Positions 33,656-42,081 of a DNA stretch of 64,000 nucleotides are shown here, in pieces. This DNA is from DASQFQ01 sp963802905 (GTDB taxonomy: Bacteria; Actinomycetota; Thermoleophilia; Solirubrobacterales; Solirubrobacteraceae): the NCBI GenBank assembly GCA_963802905.1, contig CAWDKH010000017.1, positions 186,001-250,000 on the forward strand. The letters run 5' to 3'. The notes under the pieces were generated by a model. The model was given only the letters and a program-made list of their open reading frames with translations, ran no database searches and had not been told where the DNA came from. Numbering within the stretch: the first letter of the stretch is position 1; the number at the start of each line of letters is the position of its first letter. The translations under genes and the position numbers were made by a program.

Positions 33656-34213
33656 TTACGGACCGGGCGCGAGCAACTCGGCCGTCTTCACGACGGTCGC
33701 GAACTCGTCGTGCAGGCTCGTGGCCGTCGCGCGCGTGAGCTCGTCCGCGGTCATCCAGGTGCCGTCGGGCCCCTGGCGATCGAACGTGTGGCAGGCGTCG
33801 ATCGCCAGCATCACGTCGTAGCCGAGGTTGCCGCCTACCCGCGCGGTCGTCTCGACGCAGTGGTTGGTGGTGATGCCGCACAGCGCGAACGACTGCACTC
33901 CGCGCTCGCGCAGCCACGCGTCGAGGTCGGGCTCGCCATGGAATGACGAGTTGACCTGCTTGGTGACGAGCAGGTCGGGCTCGCCGGTGAGCTCGGGCCG
34001 GAGGGCGTTGCCGGGTTCGCCGGGCCGCAGCGGCGAGGCGTCCTCGTCGGAATCGTGGCGCACGTAGACGACCGGCCGGCCCTGCGCGCGCCACTCCCCG
34101 ATCAGCGCCCCGACGTTCGCCTCACAGGCGGGGTTGTTGCGCCGGCCCCAGTACTCGGCGTCCTCGAAGGCGCGCTGGACGTCGACGACGATCAGGGCGG
34201 TGGAGCGGTCCAT
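33656..34213 (-). CDS. Isochorismatase-family cysteine hydrolase
   Basis: The 185-residue protein has the catalytic triad of the family: Asp in TALIVVDVQRAFED, Lys in LLVTKQVNSSFHG, and Cys in ALCGITTNHCVETTARVGGN with the usual cis-peptide before it. Related enzymes cleave isochorismate, nicotinamide or N-carbamoyl amides, and the substrate here cannot be told. Length is typical. Confidence 0.88.
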   Translation of the reverse strand: MDRSTALIVVDVQRAFEDAEYWGRRNNPACEANVGALIGEWRAQGRPVVYVRHDSDEDASPLRPGEPGNALRPELTGEPDLLVTKQVNSSFHGEPDLDAWLRERGVQSFALCGITTNHCVETTARVGGNLGYDVMLAIDACHTFDRQGPDGTWMTADELTRATATSLHDEFATVVKTAELLAPGP

Positions 34214-34228
34214 CGCCCTCCAGGCTAC

Positions 34229-34432
34229 CTACTGCCCGTCGACGTCCTTCTTGGCCTTCTCGGCCTCCTTCTTCGCCTTCTCGGCCTCGCTCTTGGCCTT
34301 CTCAGCCCCGCTCTTGACCTTCTCGCCGGCCTCGTTGGCCTTGTTCTTGGCATCGTCGTCGGAACAGGCCGGCAGCCCGGCGAGGGACGCGACGGCGAGG
34401 AGGGTGACTGACAGGCGGCGGAGTCGTTGCAT
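34229..34432 (-). CDS. Small lipoprotein with Lys/Glu/Ala coiled coil
   Basis: The 67-residue protein starts MQRLRRLSVTLLAVASLAGL and has the lipobox LPACSDDD, so it should be lipidated at Cys 23 and face outward. The mature part is a KAK-E-AEKAK heptad-like repeat predicted to be one charged helix. The tandem look of the DNA here is caused by this coding repeat. A GTG 18 nt upstream is an alternative start. It is divergent from the transport operon. Confidence 0.7.
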   Translation of the reverse strand: MQRLRRLSVTLLAVASLAGLPACSDDDAKNKANEAGEKVKSGAEKAKSEAEKAKKEAEKAKKDVDGQ

Positions 34433-34451
34433 GTGGGTGTCCCTACCCACC

Positions 34452-34457
34452 TAGAAT
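34452..34457 (+). promoter_or_regulatory. Predicted -10 box TAGAAT for the transport operon
   Basis: TAGAAT ends 11 nt before the ATG at 34469. It is the main candidate promoter for the two permeases and the RCK proteins. Confidence 0.45.
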
Positions 34458-34468
34458 CGCTGCGAGAC

Positions 34469-36382
34469 ATGGCGAGACGGCGACTGGAAGGGCTGGAGCG
34501 GGTCCTCGGGGCCAACGCCCTCTTTTCCACCGCCTACGGCAACGTCGGCTCGTCGATCTACTACGCGCTGGGCCTCGTCGCCTCCTACGCGCTCGGCCTC
34601 ACGCCCGTCGTCTTCGTGATCACGGGCGTGTTCTTCTTCATGACCGCCGCGACGTATGCGGAGGCGACCGCGATGTACCCGGAGGCGGGCGGCTCGTCGA
34701 GCTTCGCGCGCCGCGCGTTCAACGAGTTCTGGTCGTTCTTCGCCGCCTGGGCGCAGATGCTGACCTACACGACGACGATCGCGATCTCCGCGTTCTTCGT
34801 CCCGCACTACGTCGGCGGCCTGTTCTGGCCCGCGCTGCGCCACTCGCCCGGCGACATCATCGCCGGCGCGATCGTGATCGTCGTGCTGGCGGTCATCAAC
34901 GTCCGCGGGGTCAAGGAGTCGACCACGCTCAACGTGCTGCTGGCGGTCACCGACTTCCTCACCCAGGTGCTGCTGGTGCTGATCGGGTTCTTCCTGGTGT
35001 TCTCGCCGACGATCCTGGTCGACAACGTCCACCTCGGCGTTGCCCCGACGTGGCGCGACTTCATCCTCGCGATCCCCATCGGCATGCTCGCCTACACGGG
35101 CATCGAGACGATCTCGAACCTCGCCGAGGAGGCGCGCGACGAGACGAAAACGATCCCGATCGCGATCAACCGCGTGCGGCTCGCGGTGTTCGCGATCTAC
35201 TTCACGCTGCCGGCGATCGCGCTGTCGGCGCTGCCGGTCACGCAGAACGCGAACGGCGAGTACCAGACGCTGCTCGGGCTGACCGAGGAGGAGGGCGGCT
35301 ACGCGGGCGACCCGATCCTCGGCGTGGTCAAGCAGATCGACCTCGGGCCGCTGCAGAACGTGGGGGAGATCTACGTCGGCCTGCTGGCCGCGACGATCCT
35401 GTTCCTCGCCACCAACGCGGGCCTGATCGGCGTCTCGCGGCTCGTCTACTCGATGGGCATCCACCGCCAGCTGCCGGACCGCCTGCGGCAGCTGCACCCG
35501 AAGTACCGGACGCCATGGATCGGCATCCTGATCTTCTCGGGGATCGCGATCGCGGTGATCCTGCCGGGCCAGGAGGTCTTCCTCGGCAACCTCTACGCGT
35601 TCGGCGCGCTGCTGTCGTTCACGTTCGCGCACGCATCGGTGGCGCGCCTGCGGGCGAAGAAGAAGGACGTGTCGCGGCCGTACCGCGGGCCGGGCAACGT
35701 GATGATCCGCGGCTACGACGCGCCGCTGTTCGCGATCGTCGGCGGGACGTTCACGTTCATCGCGTTCGTGGTGATCGCGGTCCTCTACCCGACGGTCAGC
35801 ATGTTCGGCGTCGCGTGGCTGCTGTTCGGGATCGTCATCTTCGTCGCGTTCCGCCGCCAGCAGGGGCTCGACCTCTCGTCCACGCACAAGGTGGCGATCG
35901 CGCAGCCGGTGGTCGACCACGAGGCGGAGTACGACTCCGTGCTCGTCCACTTCGGCGACAGCGGCTACGACGACCAGGTGCTCGCGACCGCGCGCAAGCT
36001 GGCGGCGCGCAAGCGCCGCGGCATCCACGTGCTGGTCACCATCACGGTGCCGAACTCGATGGAGATCGACGCGCCGATGCCGGACCAGGACGCGGGCGCG
36101 CGGAGCATCATCGAGGAGGCGAAGGTGGCCGGCGGCGGGCGGGTGTCCGGCCATATCGAGCGCGTGCGCGCCGGCCAGGCCGGGCGGCGGATCGTCGAGG
36201 ACGCCGTCGAGATGCGCGCGGCGGCGATCGTGATGCCGCTCCCGCGGCGAGTCGACGGCGCGTCGCTGTTCGGCAAGACGCTCGAGACCGTGCTGGCCGA
36301 GCGGCCCTGCCGGGTCATCATCGAGTCGGTGCCCGACGGGCGGAAAGGGCACCGCATCGCGCGCGTGCCGGTGATCTCGTGA
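34469..36382 (+). CDS. APC-superfamily permease with C-terminal UspA-like domain, KimA-like (copy 1)
   Basis: The 637-residue protein has about 12 membrane helices over residues 15-450. Examples are ANALFSTAYGNVGSSIYYAL, TAATYAEATAMYPEAGGSSS, AYTGIETISNLAEEARDETK and ATNAGLIGVSRLVYSMGIHR. A cytosolic universal-stress-like domain follows from about 485 (YDSVLVHFGDSGYDDQVLAT, ending RPCRVIIESVPDGRKG). This layout resembles the K+/H+ symporter KimA (YdaO) as well as amino-acid permeases. Two RCK-type genes downstream favour K+. The GTG of the next small gene overlaps its stop. Confidence 0.82.
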   Translation: MARRRLEGLERVLGANALFSTAYGNVGSSIYYALGLVASYALGLTPVVFVITGVFFFMTAATYAEATAMYPEAGGSSSFARRAFNEFWSFFAAWAQMLTYTTTIAISAFFVPHYVGGLFWPALRHSPGDIIAGAIVIVVLAVINVRGVKESTTLNVLLAVTDFLTQVLLVLIGFFLVFSPTILVDNVHLGVAPTWRDFILAIPIGMLAYTGIETISNLAEEARDETKTIPIAINRVRLAVFAIYFTLPAIALSALPVTQNANGEYQTLLGLTEEEGGYAGDPILGVVKQIDLGPLQNVGEIYVGLLAATILFLATNAGLIGVSRLVYSMGIHRQLPDRLRQLHPKYRTPWIGILIFSGIAIAVILPGQEVFLGNLYAFGALLSFTFAHASVARLRAKKKDVSRPYRGPGNVMIRGYDAPLFAIVGGTFTFIAFVVIAVLYPTVSMFGVAWLLFGIVIFVAFRRQQGLDLSSTHKVAIAQPVVDHEAEYDSVLVHFGDSGYDDQVLATARKLAARKRRGIHVLVTITVPNSMEIDAPMPDQDAGARSIIEEAKVAGGGRVSGHIERVRAGQAGRRIVEDAVEMRAAAIVMPLPRRVDGASLFGKTLETVLAERPCRVIIESVPDGRKGHRIARVPVIS

Positions 36383-36546
36383 ACCCGATCACGCTGCTCT
36401 TGTCCACGGCGATGATCGTGCTCGGCGTCGTGATGATCGCGCAGACGCTGTCGCAGGGCGGCGGCCCGTTCGCGATCGGGATCCTGTTCGGCGTGCTGTT
36501 CATTCTCGCGGGAGGAGGCCGCCTGTGGGTGCAACGCCGCCGGTGA
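36379..36546 (+). CDS. Small two-helix membrane protein, 55 residues
   Basis: The GTG at 36379 overlaps the permease stop (GTGA). The product is VNPITLLLSTAMIVLGVVMI plus a Gly/Pro turn and IGILFGVLFILAGGGRLWV, ending QRRR, with two membrane helices. It sits between two permeases and overlaps the start of the second. It may be an accessory subunit, like other small proteins that bind K+ or amino-acid transporters. I do not recognise the family. Confidence 0.65.
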   Translation: MNPITLLLSTAMIVLGVVMIAQTLSQGGGPFAIGILFGVLFILAGGGRLWVQRRR

Positions 36547-38630
36547 AACGCGAGCGGCGCGGGATGCCGCAGTGGCAGCTGGAGACGCCGAAGGCGCTCA
36601 AGCGCGGGCTCGGTTCGCCGGCGCTGTTCGGGATCGTCCAGGGCTTCATCGCGGCCTCGATCTACTTCGCGCTCGGGCTGGTCATCCAGGCCGCGCTCGG
36701 GTACGCGTGGCTGGTCTTCCTCGTCTCGTCCGCGTTCTTCGGGCTGCTGATCCTCTCCTACGTCGAGGGCGCCTCGCTGCACCAGGAGCGCGGGGGCGCG
36801 ACGATCGTCGCGCGCTACGCGTTCAACGAGCTGCTCAGCTTCATCGCCGGCTGGGCGATCCTCCTCGACTACATCCTGCTGATGGCGATCACCGCCTTCG
36901 CGACGACGGACTACCTCGCCGTCGTGTTCACCCCGCTGTCGGGCGGGCTCGCGGAGTTCCTGTGCGGCGCCGCGGTGGTGGTCGGGGTGGCGTGGCTCAA
37001 CATCCGCGGCGCGGGCTCCAAGCGCTACGAGCGCTTCGCGTACGTCGTGATCTTCGACCTGATCCTGCAGACCGTGATCGTGGTCCTCGGCCTGGCGATC
37101 GTGTTCAACCCCGAGGTGCTCACGCACCCGGCGAGCATCGGCGGCACGCCGTCGGCCAAGGACCTGGTCTTCGCGTTCACGTTGACGCTCGTGACGTTCG
37201 CCGGCGTCGACGCCTCGTCGGGGCTCGCGGGCGAGGTCGCGGTGGGGCGCAAGGGGCTCAAGCGGCTGATGACGGCGCGCATGCTGGCCTTCATCCCGTA
37301 CATCGGGATCTCGCTGGTGGCGATCAGCGCGCTGCCGCTCGACGACCTGCGCGGCGGCGGGCAGGACGACTACGTCGACGCGCCGATGCTCGGCGTCGCG
37401 GCCGCCTTCGACCCGCCGTGGCTGGCCGACATCTTGCGCGTGCTGATCGGGATCTCGGCGTTCGCGATCCTCATCATCGCCTGCAACGCGGCGATGCTCG
37501 GGCTCTCGCGCCTGGGCTACTCGCTCGCGCTCAACCGCCAGATCCCGTCGGCGATCGGGCGACTGCACCCGACGCGCGCGACCCCGATGGTGATCATCTG
37601 CGTCGGCGCGCTGCTCGCGATCCTGCTGCTGATCCCGGCCGACGTCGAGTTCCTCGCCTCGATCTACGCGTTCGGCGCGACGATCTCGTTCACGATCGTG
37701 CACCTGTCGGTGATCCGGCTGCGCTGGCTCGAGCCCGACCGCGACCGCCCGTTCAAGATCCCGCTCAACATCCGGATCGGGCGGGGCGAGCTGCCGGTCA
37801 CCGCGGCGCTCGGGGCGATCCTGTCGTTCGCCGCGCTGCTCGCGGTGATCACGCTGCACGGCGACGGGCGCTGGGCCGGCGCCGGCTGGATGACGTTCGG
37901 GATCGTGCTCTACGTCGCCTACCGGCTCTCGGAGGGCAAGCCGATCCTCAAGCGCGTGACGATCCCCGAGCGCGCGCTGACGCGGCGGGGGAGCGCCAAG
38001 GCCGAGTTCGGCTCGATCCTCGTGCCGGTCCTCGGGCGGCCGCTGGACGACGACATCATGCAGACCGCGGGGCGGCTGTCGGCGGAGGAGAACGCCGACG
38101 AGGGCGAGGGCGGCGCGGTGATCGAGGCCGTGTGGGTGTTCGAGGTGCCGATGGCGCTACCGCTCGACGCGCGCATCCCCGACGAGGACCTCAAGCGGGC
38201 GCGCAAGGCGCTCCAGCGCGCCAAGGCGGTGGGGGAGGAGTACCAGGGCGTCGAGGTCGCCACCGCGACGGTGCGCGCGCGCAGCGCCGGCTACGGGATC
38301 GTGCGCGAGGCCAAGCGCCGCGGCGTCGAGGCGATCGTGCTGGCGGCCGAGGAGCCGACGCGCATGCGCGGCGGCCCGCTGCTGGGCGGCAAGCGGGGGC
38401 TCTACGACACCTTCGTCGGCCGGACGACGCGCTACGTGGTCACCAAGGCGCCCTGTCGCGTGATCCTCACCGCGCCGCCGGGCGACGGCGACCAGCGGCC
38501 GGGGCTGCCCGATCACGTCGCGCACTTCGCCCCGCCGTCGACCGGCGATCCGACGCAGCCGGCAGAGGCGGCCTCCGGCAACGGGGGGATCTCCGACGCG
38601 GACGCGGCGGAGCCCACCCCGGCTGGCTAG
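36525..38630 (+). CDS. APC-superfamily permease with UspA-like domain, KimA-like (copy 2)
   Basis: The 701-residue protein shares the layout of the gene at 34469 but is clearly diverged: LGSPALFGIVQGFIAASIYF, LLILSYVEGASLHQERGGAT, FAGVDASSGLAGEVAVGRKG and ACNAAMLGLSRLGYSLALNR. A UspA-like region from about 490 has FGSILVPVLGRPLDDDIMQT. The tail is disordered and acidic. The GTG 36525 is chosen because GGAGGAGG lies 6-7 nt upstream. A GTG at 36543, overlapping the previous stop, is the alternative. Potassium uptake is an inference from fold and neighbours. Confidence 0.82.
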   Translation: MGATPPVKRERRGMPQWQLETPKALKRGLGSPALFGIVQGFIAASIYFALGLVIQAALGYAWLVFLVSSAFFGLLILSYVEGASLHQERGGATIVARYAFNELLSFIAGWAILLDYILLMAITAFATTDYLAVVFTPLSGGLAEFLCGAAVVVGVAWLNIRGAGSKRYERFAYVVIFDLILQTVIVVLGLAIVFNPEVLTHPASIGGTPSAKDLVFAFTLTLVTFAGVDASSGLAGEVAVGRKGLKRLMTARMLAFIPYIGISLVAISALPLDDLRGGGQDDYVDAPMLGVAAAFDPPWLADILRVLIGISAFAILIIACNAAMLGLSRLGYSLALNRQIPSAIGRLHPTRATPMVIICVGALLAILLLIPADVEFLASIYAFGATISFTIVHLSVIRLRWLEPDRDRPFKIPLNIRIGRGELPVTAALGAILSFAALLAVITLHGDGRWAGAGWMTFGIVLYVAYRLSEGKPILKRVTIPERALTRRGSAKAEFGSILVPVLGRPLDDDIMQTAGRLSAEENADEGEGGAVIEAVWVFEVPMALPLDARIPDEDLKRARKALQRAKAVGEEYQGVEVATATVRARSAGYGIVREAKRRGVEAIVLAAEEPTRMRGGPLLGGKRGLYDTFVGRTTRYVVTKAPCRVILTAPPGDGDQRPGLPDHVAHFAPPSTGDPTQPAEAASGNGGISDADAAEPTPAG

Positions 38631-38633
38631 AGT
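38628..38633 (+). promoter_or_regulatory. Predicted -10 box TAGAGT for the RCK pair
   Basis: TAGAGT contains the stop codon of the permease and ends 9 nt before the ATG at 38643. It is the same arrangement as at rex. Confidence 0.45.
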
Positions 38634-38642
38634 CCCCGCCGA

Positions 38643-39068
38643 ATGTTCGTGCTCGTCGTCGGTTCCGGGAGGGTTGGCTCGTCTGTGGCTACGGCTGCTC
38701 TGCGCGCGGGCCACACCGTCTCCGTGCTCGACGAGGACCCGCTCTCGCACGAGCGGCTCGACGTCGAGCTCGGCCAGGGCTGGGAGGAGGCGGGCGGGCG
38801 CTTCACGATCGGCACGGCGCTCGAGATGGACGCGCTGACCGAGGCGGGGATCGAGGAGGCGGACGTGTTCATCGCCTCCACCAACGGGGACAACACCAAC
38901 CTCGTGGTCTCCCAGATCGCCCAGCGCCAGTACGAGGTGCCGAGGGTCATCGCCCGCGTGCTCGACCCGCGCCGCGCCGCCTGGTACTCCGAGCAGGGCT
39001 TGCAGACCATCTGCCCGACGCAGATCGCGATCGACCAGCTGGCGGCCGCCGCGCTGTCGGAGCAGTAG
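38643..39068 (+). CDS. RCK (TrkA-N) NAD-binding protein, regulator of K+ transport
   Basis: The 141-residue protein is a single Rossmann RCK-N domain: MFVLVVGSGRVGSSVATAAL, the nucleotide-binding acidic end VSVLDEDPLSHERL, IGTALEMDALTEAGIEEADV and FIASTNGDNTNLVVSQIAQR. It lacks the RCK-C (TrkA-C) domain. Such proteins gate Trk/Ktr channels by binding NAD(H), ATP/ADP or c-di-AMP. No TrkH or KtrB gene is present in the window. Confidence 0.88.
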   Translation: MFVLVVGSGRVGSSVATAALRAGHTVSVLDEDPLSHERLDVELGQGWEEAGGRFTIGTALEMDALTEAGIEEADVFIASTNGDNTNLVVSQIAQRQYEVPRVIARVLDPRRAAWYSEQGLQTICPTQIAIDQLAAAALSEQ

Positions 39069-39071
39069 CGG

Positions 39072-39755
39072 GTGGCCGGCCTCTACGTCATCATCGCCGG
39101 CGCCGGCAAGGTCGGCTGGAACCTCGCTCGCGAGCTGATCGAGAAGGGCCACGAGGTCACCGTCATCGAGCAGGACCGGCGGCGCTACCTGACCGTCGAG
39201 CAGGAGCTCGAGCACGCCGTGCAGTACGGCGACGCGACGGAGCTGTGGGTGCTCGAGCGAGCCGGGATCCAGCGCGCCGACCTCGTGGTGGCCGTCACCG
39301 GAGACGACGAGGACAATCTGCTGATCTGCCAGGTCGCGAAGGAGAAGTACCTGTGCGAGCGGATCATCGCCCGCGTCAACAATCCGCGGAACCTCGATCA
39401 CTTCAAGCTGCTGGGCATCCAGCCGGCGGTCTCGGCGACCGATCTGATCCTGCGCCTGATCGAGCACGAGGTGCCGAGCTACGGGCTCGTCCACCTTCTC
39501 GACCTCCCGGAGGAGAGACTTGAGATCATTGAGCTCGTGGTCTCCGATACCGCACCCGCGGCCGGCACGAAGGTGGTCGACCTCTCGCTGCCCGAGGGCG
39601 CGCTGGTGATCTCCGTCCTGCGCGGCGGCTCGGGCTTCGTGCCGAAGGCCGACACGGTGGTCGAGGCCGGTGACGAGGTGCTCGTGGTGCTCGACCCGGG
39701 CCTCGAGCAAGCGATCACAGACCAATTCGTCGGCGACGGGGACAGGGCGAGCTGA
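39072..39755 (+). CDS. TrkA-like protein with RCK-N and RCK-C domains
   Basis: The 227-residue protein has RCK-N (LYVIIAGAGKVGWNLARELI, VTVIEQDRRRYLTVEQELEH, DLVVAVTGDDEDNLLICQVA) and RCK-C at about 140-220 (ERLEIIELVVSDTAPAAGTK, ending VLDPGLEQAI). It pairs with the preceding single-domain RCK protein. Because these genes follow two KimA-like permeases, they may control those permeases rather than a Trk channel. The TGA overlaps the next start (TGATG). Confidence 0.9.
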   Translation: MAGLYVIIAGAGKVGWNLARELIEKGHEVTVIEQDRRRYLTVEQELEHAVQYGDATELWVLERAGIQRADLVVAVTGDDEDNLLICQVAKEKYLCERIIARVNNPRNLDHFKLLGIQPAVSATDLILRLIEHEVPSYGLVHLLDLPEERLEIIELVVSDTAPAAGTKVVDLSLPEGALVISVLRGGSGFVPKADTVVEAGDEVLVVLDPGLEQAITDQFVGDGDRAS

Positions 39756-40958
39756 TGGCCGAGCGCGACGTTGACATCCTGATCGTGGGCGGCGGCCTCG
39801 CCGGCGCGTCGTGCGCCGAGGGGCTGCGCGAGGAGGGCTTCGACGGGTCGGTACTGCTCGTGGGCCGCGAGCCGCATCCGCCATACGAGCGCCCGCCGTG
39901 CTCGAAGGACCTGCTGCGCGGCGAGTCAGAGCCCGACGACGCGCACCTGCACCCGGATGAGTGGTACGGCGACAACAACATCGAGCTGCTGACGCGCACG
40001 AGCGTGCTGAAGCTCGATCCGGCTGCGAAGACGGCGGAGCTCGCGCACAAGACGACGGTGCGCTTCGACCGCGCGCTGCTCGCCACCGGCGCCAACATCA
40101 ACCGGCTGCGCGTCGAGGGCGGCGACCACGACGGCATCCACTACCTGCGCACGCTCGGCACCTCGGTGTCGCTCCGCGAGGACGCCGCGGACGCCGAGCG
40201 CGTGGTGCTGATCGGCGGCTCCTACATCGCCTGCGAGGTCGCGGCGTCGCTGACCACGCTCGGCAAGCAGTGCACGCTCGTGATGCTCGAGGACGCGCCG
40301 CTGTCGACGGGCTTCGGGACCGACGCAGGGCGGTTCTTCCAGGACCTGCTCGGCTCGCACGGAATCGAGTGCGTCACCGGCGACGGGGTGGCGCGCTTCG
40401 AGGGCGAGAAGCGCGTGGAGCGGGTCGTGACCGAGTCGGGCAAGACGCTCGACGCCGACCTTGTCGTGATCGGCGCCGGTGCCCATCCCGACGTGATGCT
40501 GGCCCGCAGCGCCGGGCTCGAGCTGGGGGAGACCGGCGGCGTGAAGTGCTCGCAGACGCTCGCGACATCGGCGCCCGGCATCTGGTGCGCGGGCGACCCG
40601 TGCGAGTACGACTCCGTCGTCCACCAGCGCCGGCTGCGCGTCGAGCACTTCGAGGTCGCCGCGGCGCAGGGCCGCTACGTCGCCTCGGCGATGACGGGCG
40701 ATCCGGGCCCGTATGACGAGGTGCCCTACTTCTGGTCCGACCTCTCCGACTGGGCGTCGCTCGAGTACGTCGGCCCGGCGGCGAGCTGGGACCGCGAGGT
40801 CGTGCGCGGCTCGTTCGACAGCGGCGAGTTCACGGTCTTCTACCTCGACGGCCGCCAGGTCGCCGGCGCCCTGACGCGTCGGGCGCTCAGACGACCTAGA
40901 AGAAGCGAAGCAGCTGATGACGGCGCACACCGAAGTGGACGCCGAAACCTTCAAGTAG
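39755..40958 (+). CDS. FAD-dependent NAD(P)H reductase, ferredoxin-reductase-like (one frameshift near the end)
   Basis: It starts MAERDVDILIVGGGLAGASC (FAD Rossmann motif) and contains PHPPYERPPCSKDLLRGESE, ALLATGANINRLRVEGGDHD, RVVLIGGSYIACEVAASLTT (NAD motif) and APGIWCAGDPCEYDSVVHQR. It is the same family as the gene at 55755 and probably reduces a ferredoxin or Rieske partner. Near 40877 one extra base breaks the frame. After repair the end reads GRSDDLEEAKQLMTAHTEVD then AETFK, with TAG at 40956-40958 inside repeat A2. Without repair the frame runs to 40975 with an unrelated Arg-rich tail. Confidence 0.85.
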
Positions 40959-40989
40959 GGGTCAGACCCCTTTAGGAGGGTTGAGGGTT
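40945..40989. repeat. Dispersed palindromic repeat, family A copy 2
   Basis: AAACCTTCAAGTAGGGGTC begins the copy, with the palindrome AGGGGTCAGACCCCT and a right arm TTGAGGGTT. It matches 19536-19580 except for two C-to-T changes. It supplies the stop codon of the FAD reductase on one side and the stop of the Crp-family gene on the other, so it fills the whole convergent gap. Confidence 0.85.
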
Positions 40990-41749
40990 AGCCGGGGATT
41001 CCGACGCGCTGCTGCGCGAACGGGACGGCTTCGAGCTCGAGGTGGTCCTCGGACGGCGGGGCGCCGCGCAGGATCCACGCGCCGTCGGAGCGGCGCTCGA
41101 TCGCGCCGCGGGCCATCAGCTGGCCGAGCGCGGTGGTGACCGACGGGCGGCGAGCGCCGACCATGCCGGCGAGCGTCCGGTGCGGCAGCCGCAGCGAGAC
41201 GAGCACGCCGCCGGGCACGACGCGGCCCCAGCGCTCGGCGAGCAGCCACAGCAGCGCCAGCAGGCGGTCGTCGACGCGGGTCAGGTGGGCGATCGCCTGG
41301 GTGACGACGAGCCGCTCGGCGCGGCGCGCGGCGCGATCCATCAGCGCGGCGAAGATCTCCGGCCACTGCGCCATCCGCACGGCCAGCGCCTGATCGACGA
41401 TCGCCACACGGGCGCTCGTCGCGGCGGCCCACTCGATGCGGCGCGGGAGCAGCTCCTCGGCGTCGTTGTCGTCACCGGCGCGCAGCAGGTCGCCGGGGCC
41501 GAGCAGCTCGGCGCACGGGTGGTTGCTGACGGTCGCCTCGCGGACGAGGAGCCCCTCGAGCACGAGGAGCCCGATCGGCTGGCTGCCGCCGGTGAGCCAC
41601 GGCTGTGGCGTCCAGCGGCCGCGCGGCACGTCGATCGCGCGGGTGTAGAGCCGCTCGGCGGCCTCGCGGGCCCGGGGCACGTCGAGCCCGCGGGCAAGCT
41701 CCGGGTCGACCTTCAGAAGTTGAACGGAGCCTGAGTTCGCGTCACGCAT
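40988..41749 (-). CDS. Crp/Fnr-family transcriptional regulator
   Basis: About 253 residues start MRDANSGSVQLLKVDPELAR, with a cyclic-nucleotide-binding-like beta barrel (LLVLEGLLVREATVSN, CAELLGPGDLLRA) and a long helix. The winged helix has VSLRLPHRTLAGMVGARRPS and VTTALGQLMARGAIERRSDG. The phosphate-binding cassette of true CRP proteins (RxS) is not evident, so the effector is unknown. A TTG at 41785 could extend it by 12 codons. The stop lies in repeat A2. Confidence 0.85.
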   Translation of the reverse strand: MRDANSGSVQLLKVDPELARGLDVPRAREAAERLYTRAIDVPRGRWTPQPWLTGGSQPIGLLVLEGLLVREATVSNHPCAELLGPGDLLRAGDDNDAEELLPRRIEWAAATSARVAIVDQALAVRMAQWPEIFAALMDRAARRAERLVVTQAIAHLTRVDDRLLALLWLLAERWGRVVPGGVLVSLRLPHRTLAGMVGARRPSVTTALGQLMARGAIERRSDGAWILRGAPPSEDHLELEAVPFAQQRVGIPG

Positions 41750-41993
41750 CAAAGTGGGTTTCCCTTCCCGCCTTTTCCTTGCCAAGTGAGGGTCTGGCGC
41801 CTCCCTTAGGTCGTCCAGACAACATGCGCAAAGTTAGCGTGCTGACAGAAAGAAGGAAGGGCATCTGGACGAGTTAACGATGTACCAACACGCCCAACCC
41901 CTCGCGCGCGCGAAGGTTGCGGTGTCCGGCAGGTTGACGGGAAGCCCGCTCATGCCTACTAGAGCGACGACCGGCAACGGAGATACGCGGCGC

Positions 41994-41999
41994 TAGACT
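41994..41999 (+). promoter_or_regulatory. Predicted -10 box TAGACT for tRNA-Gln
   Basis: TAGACT ends 11 nt before the mature tRNA start, the same hexamer as at hppA and at 49309. The 225-bp gap upstream (41786-42010) shows nothing else but a spaced 8-bp inverted repeat (CGTCCAGA near 41813, TCTGGACG near 41865). Confidence 0.5.
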
Positions 42000-42010
42000 G
42001 ACCGCCGTCT

Positions 42011-42081
42011 TGCGGGGTCGTCTAATGGCAAGACGCCAGCCTCTGGAGCTGGTTATCGGGGTTCGAGTCCCTGCCCCGCAG
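42011..42081 (+). tRNA. tRNA-Gln (anticodon CTG)
   Basis: The acceptor arms TGCGGGG and CCCCGCA pair perfectly. The anticodon stem CCAGC/GCTGG encloses the loop CTCTGGA with anticodon CTG, and the T-loop is TTCGAGT. The discriminator base is G, as usual for tRNA-Gln. CCA is not encoded. No integrase gene or duplicated 3' end suggests an attachment site here. Confidence 0.95.

Noticed and set aside
34240..34320. Short tandem repeat or CRISPR-like array in the lipoprotein gene
   Set aside because: The periodic sequence is explained by KAK/EAEKAK coding repeats in one frame. No spacers or cas genes are present.
34451..36352. A 633-codon minus-strand open frame opposite the first permease
   Set aside because: It is low-complexity Arg/Asp/His antisense sequence. 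The permease on the + strand explains the codon pattern.
41813..41872. Operator for the Crp-family regulator
   Set aside because: The 8-bp inverted repeat CGTCCAGA/TCTGGACG has a 44-nt spacer, too wide for a normal Crp dimer site, so I leave it unassigned.
42011..42081. Prophage or island attachment site at tRNA-Gln
   Set aside because: There is no integrase, no duplicated tRNA 3' end in the window, and gene content on both sides is of the same style.
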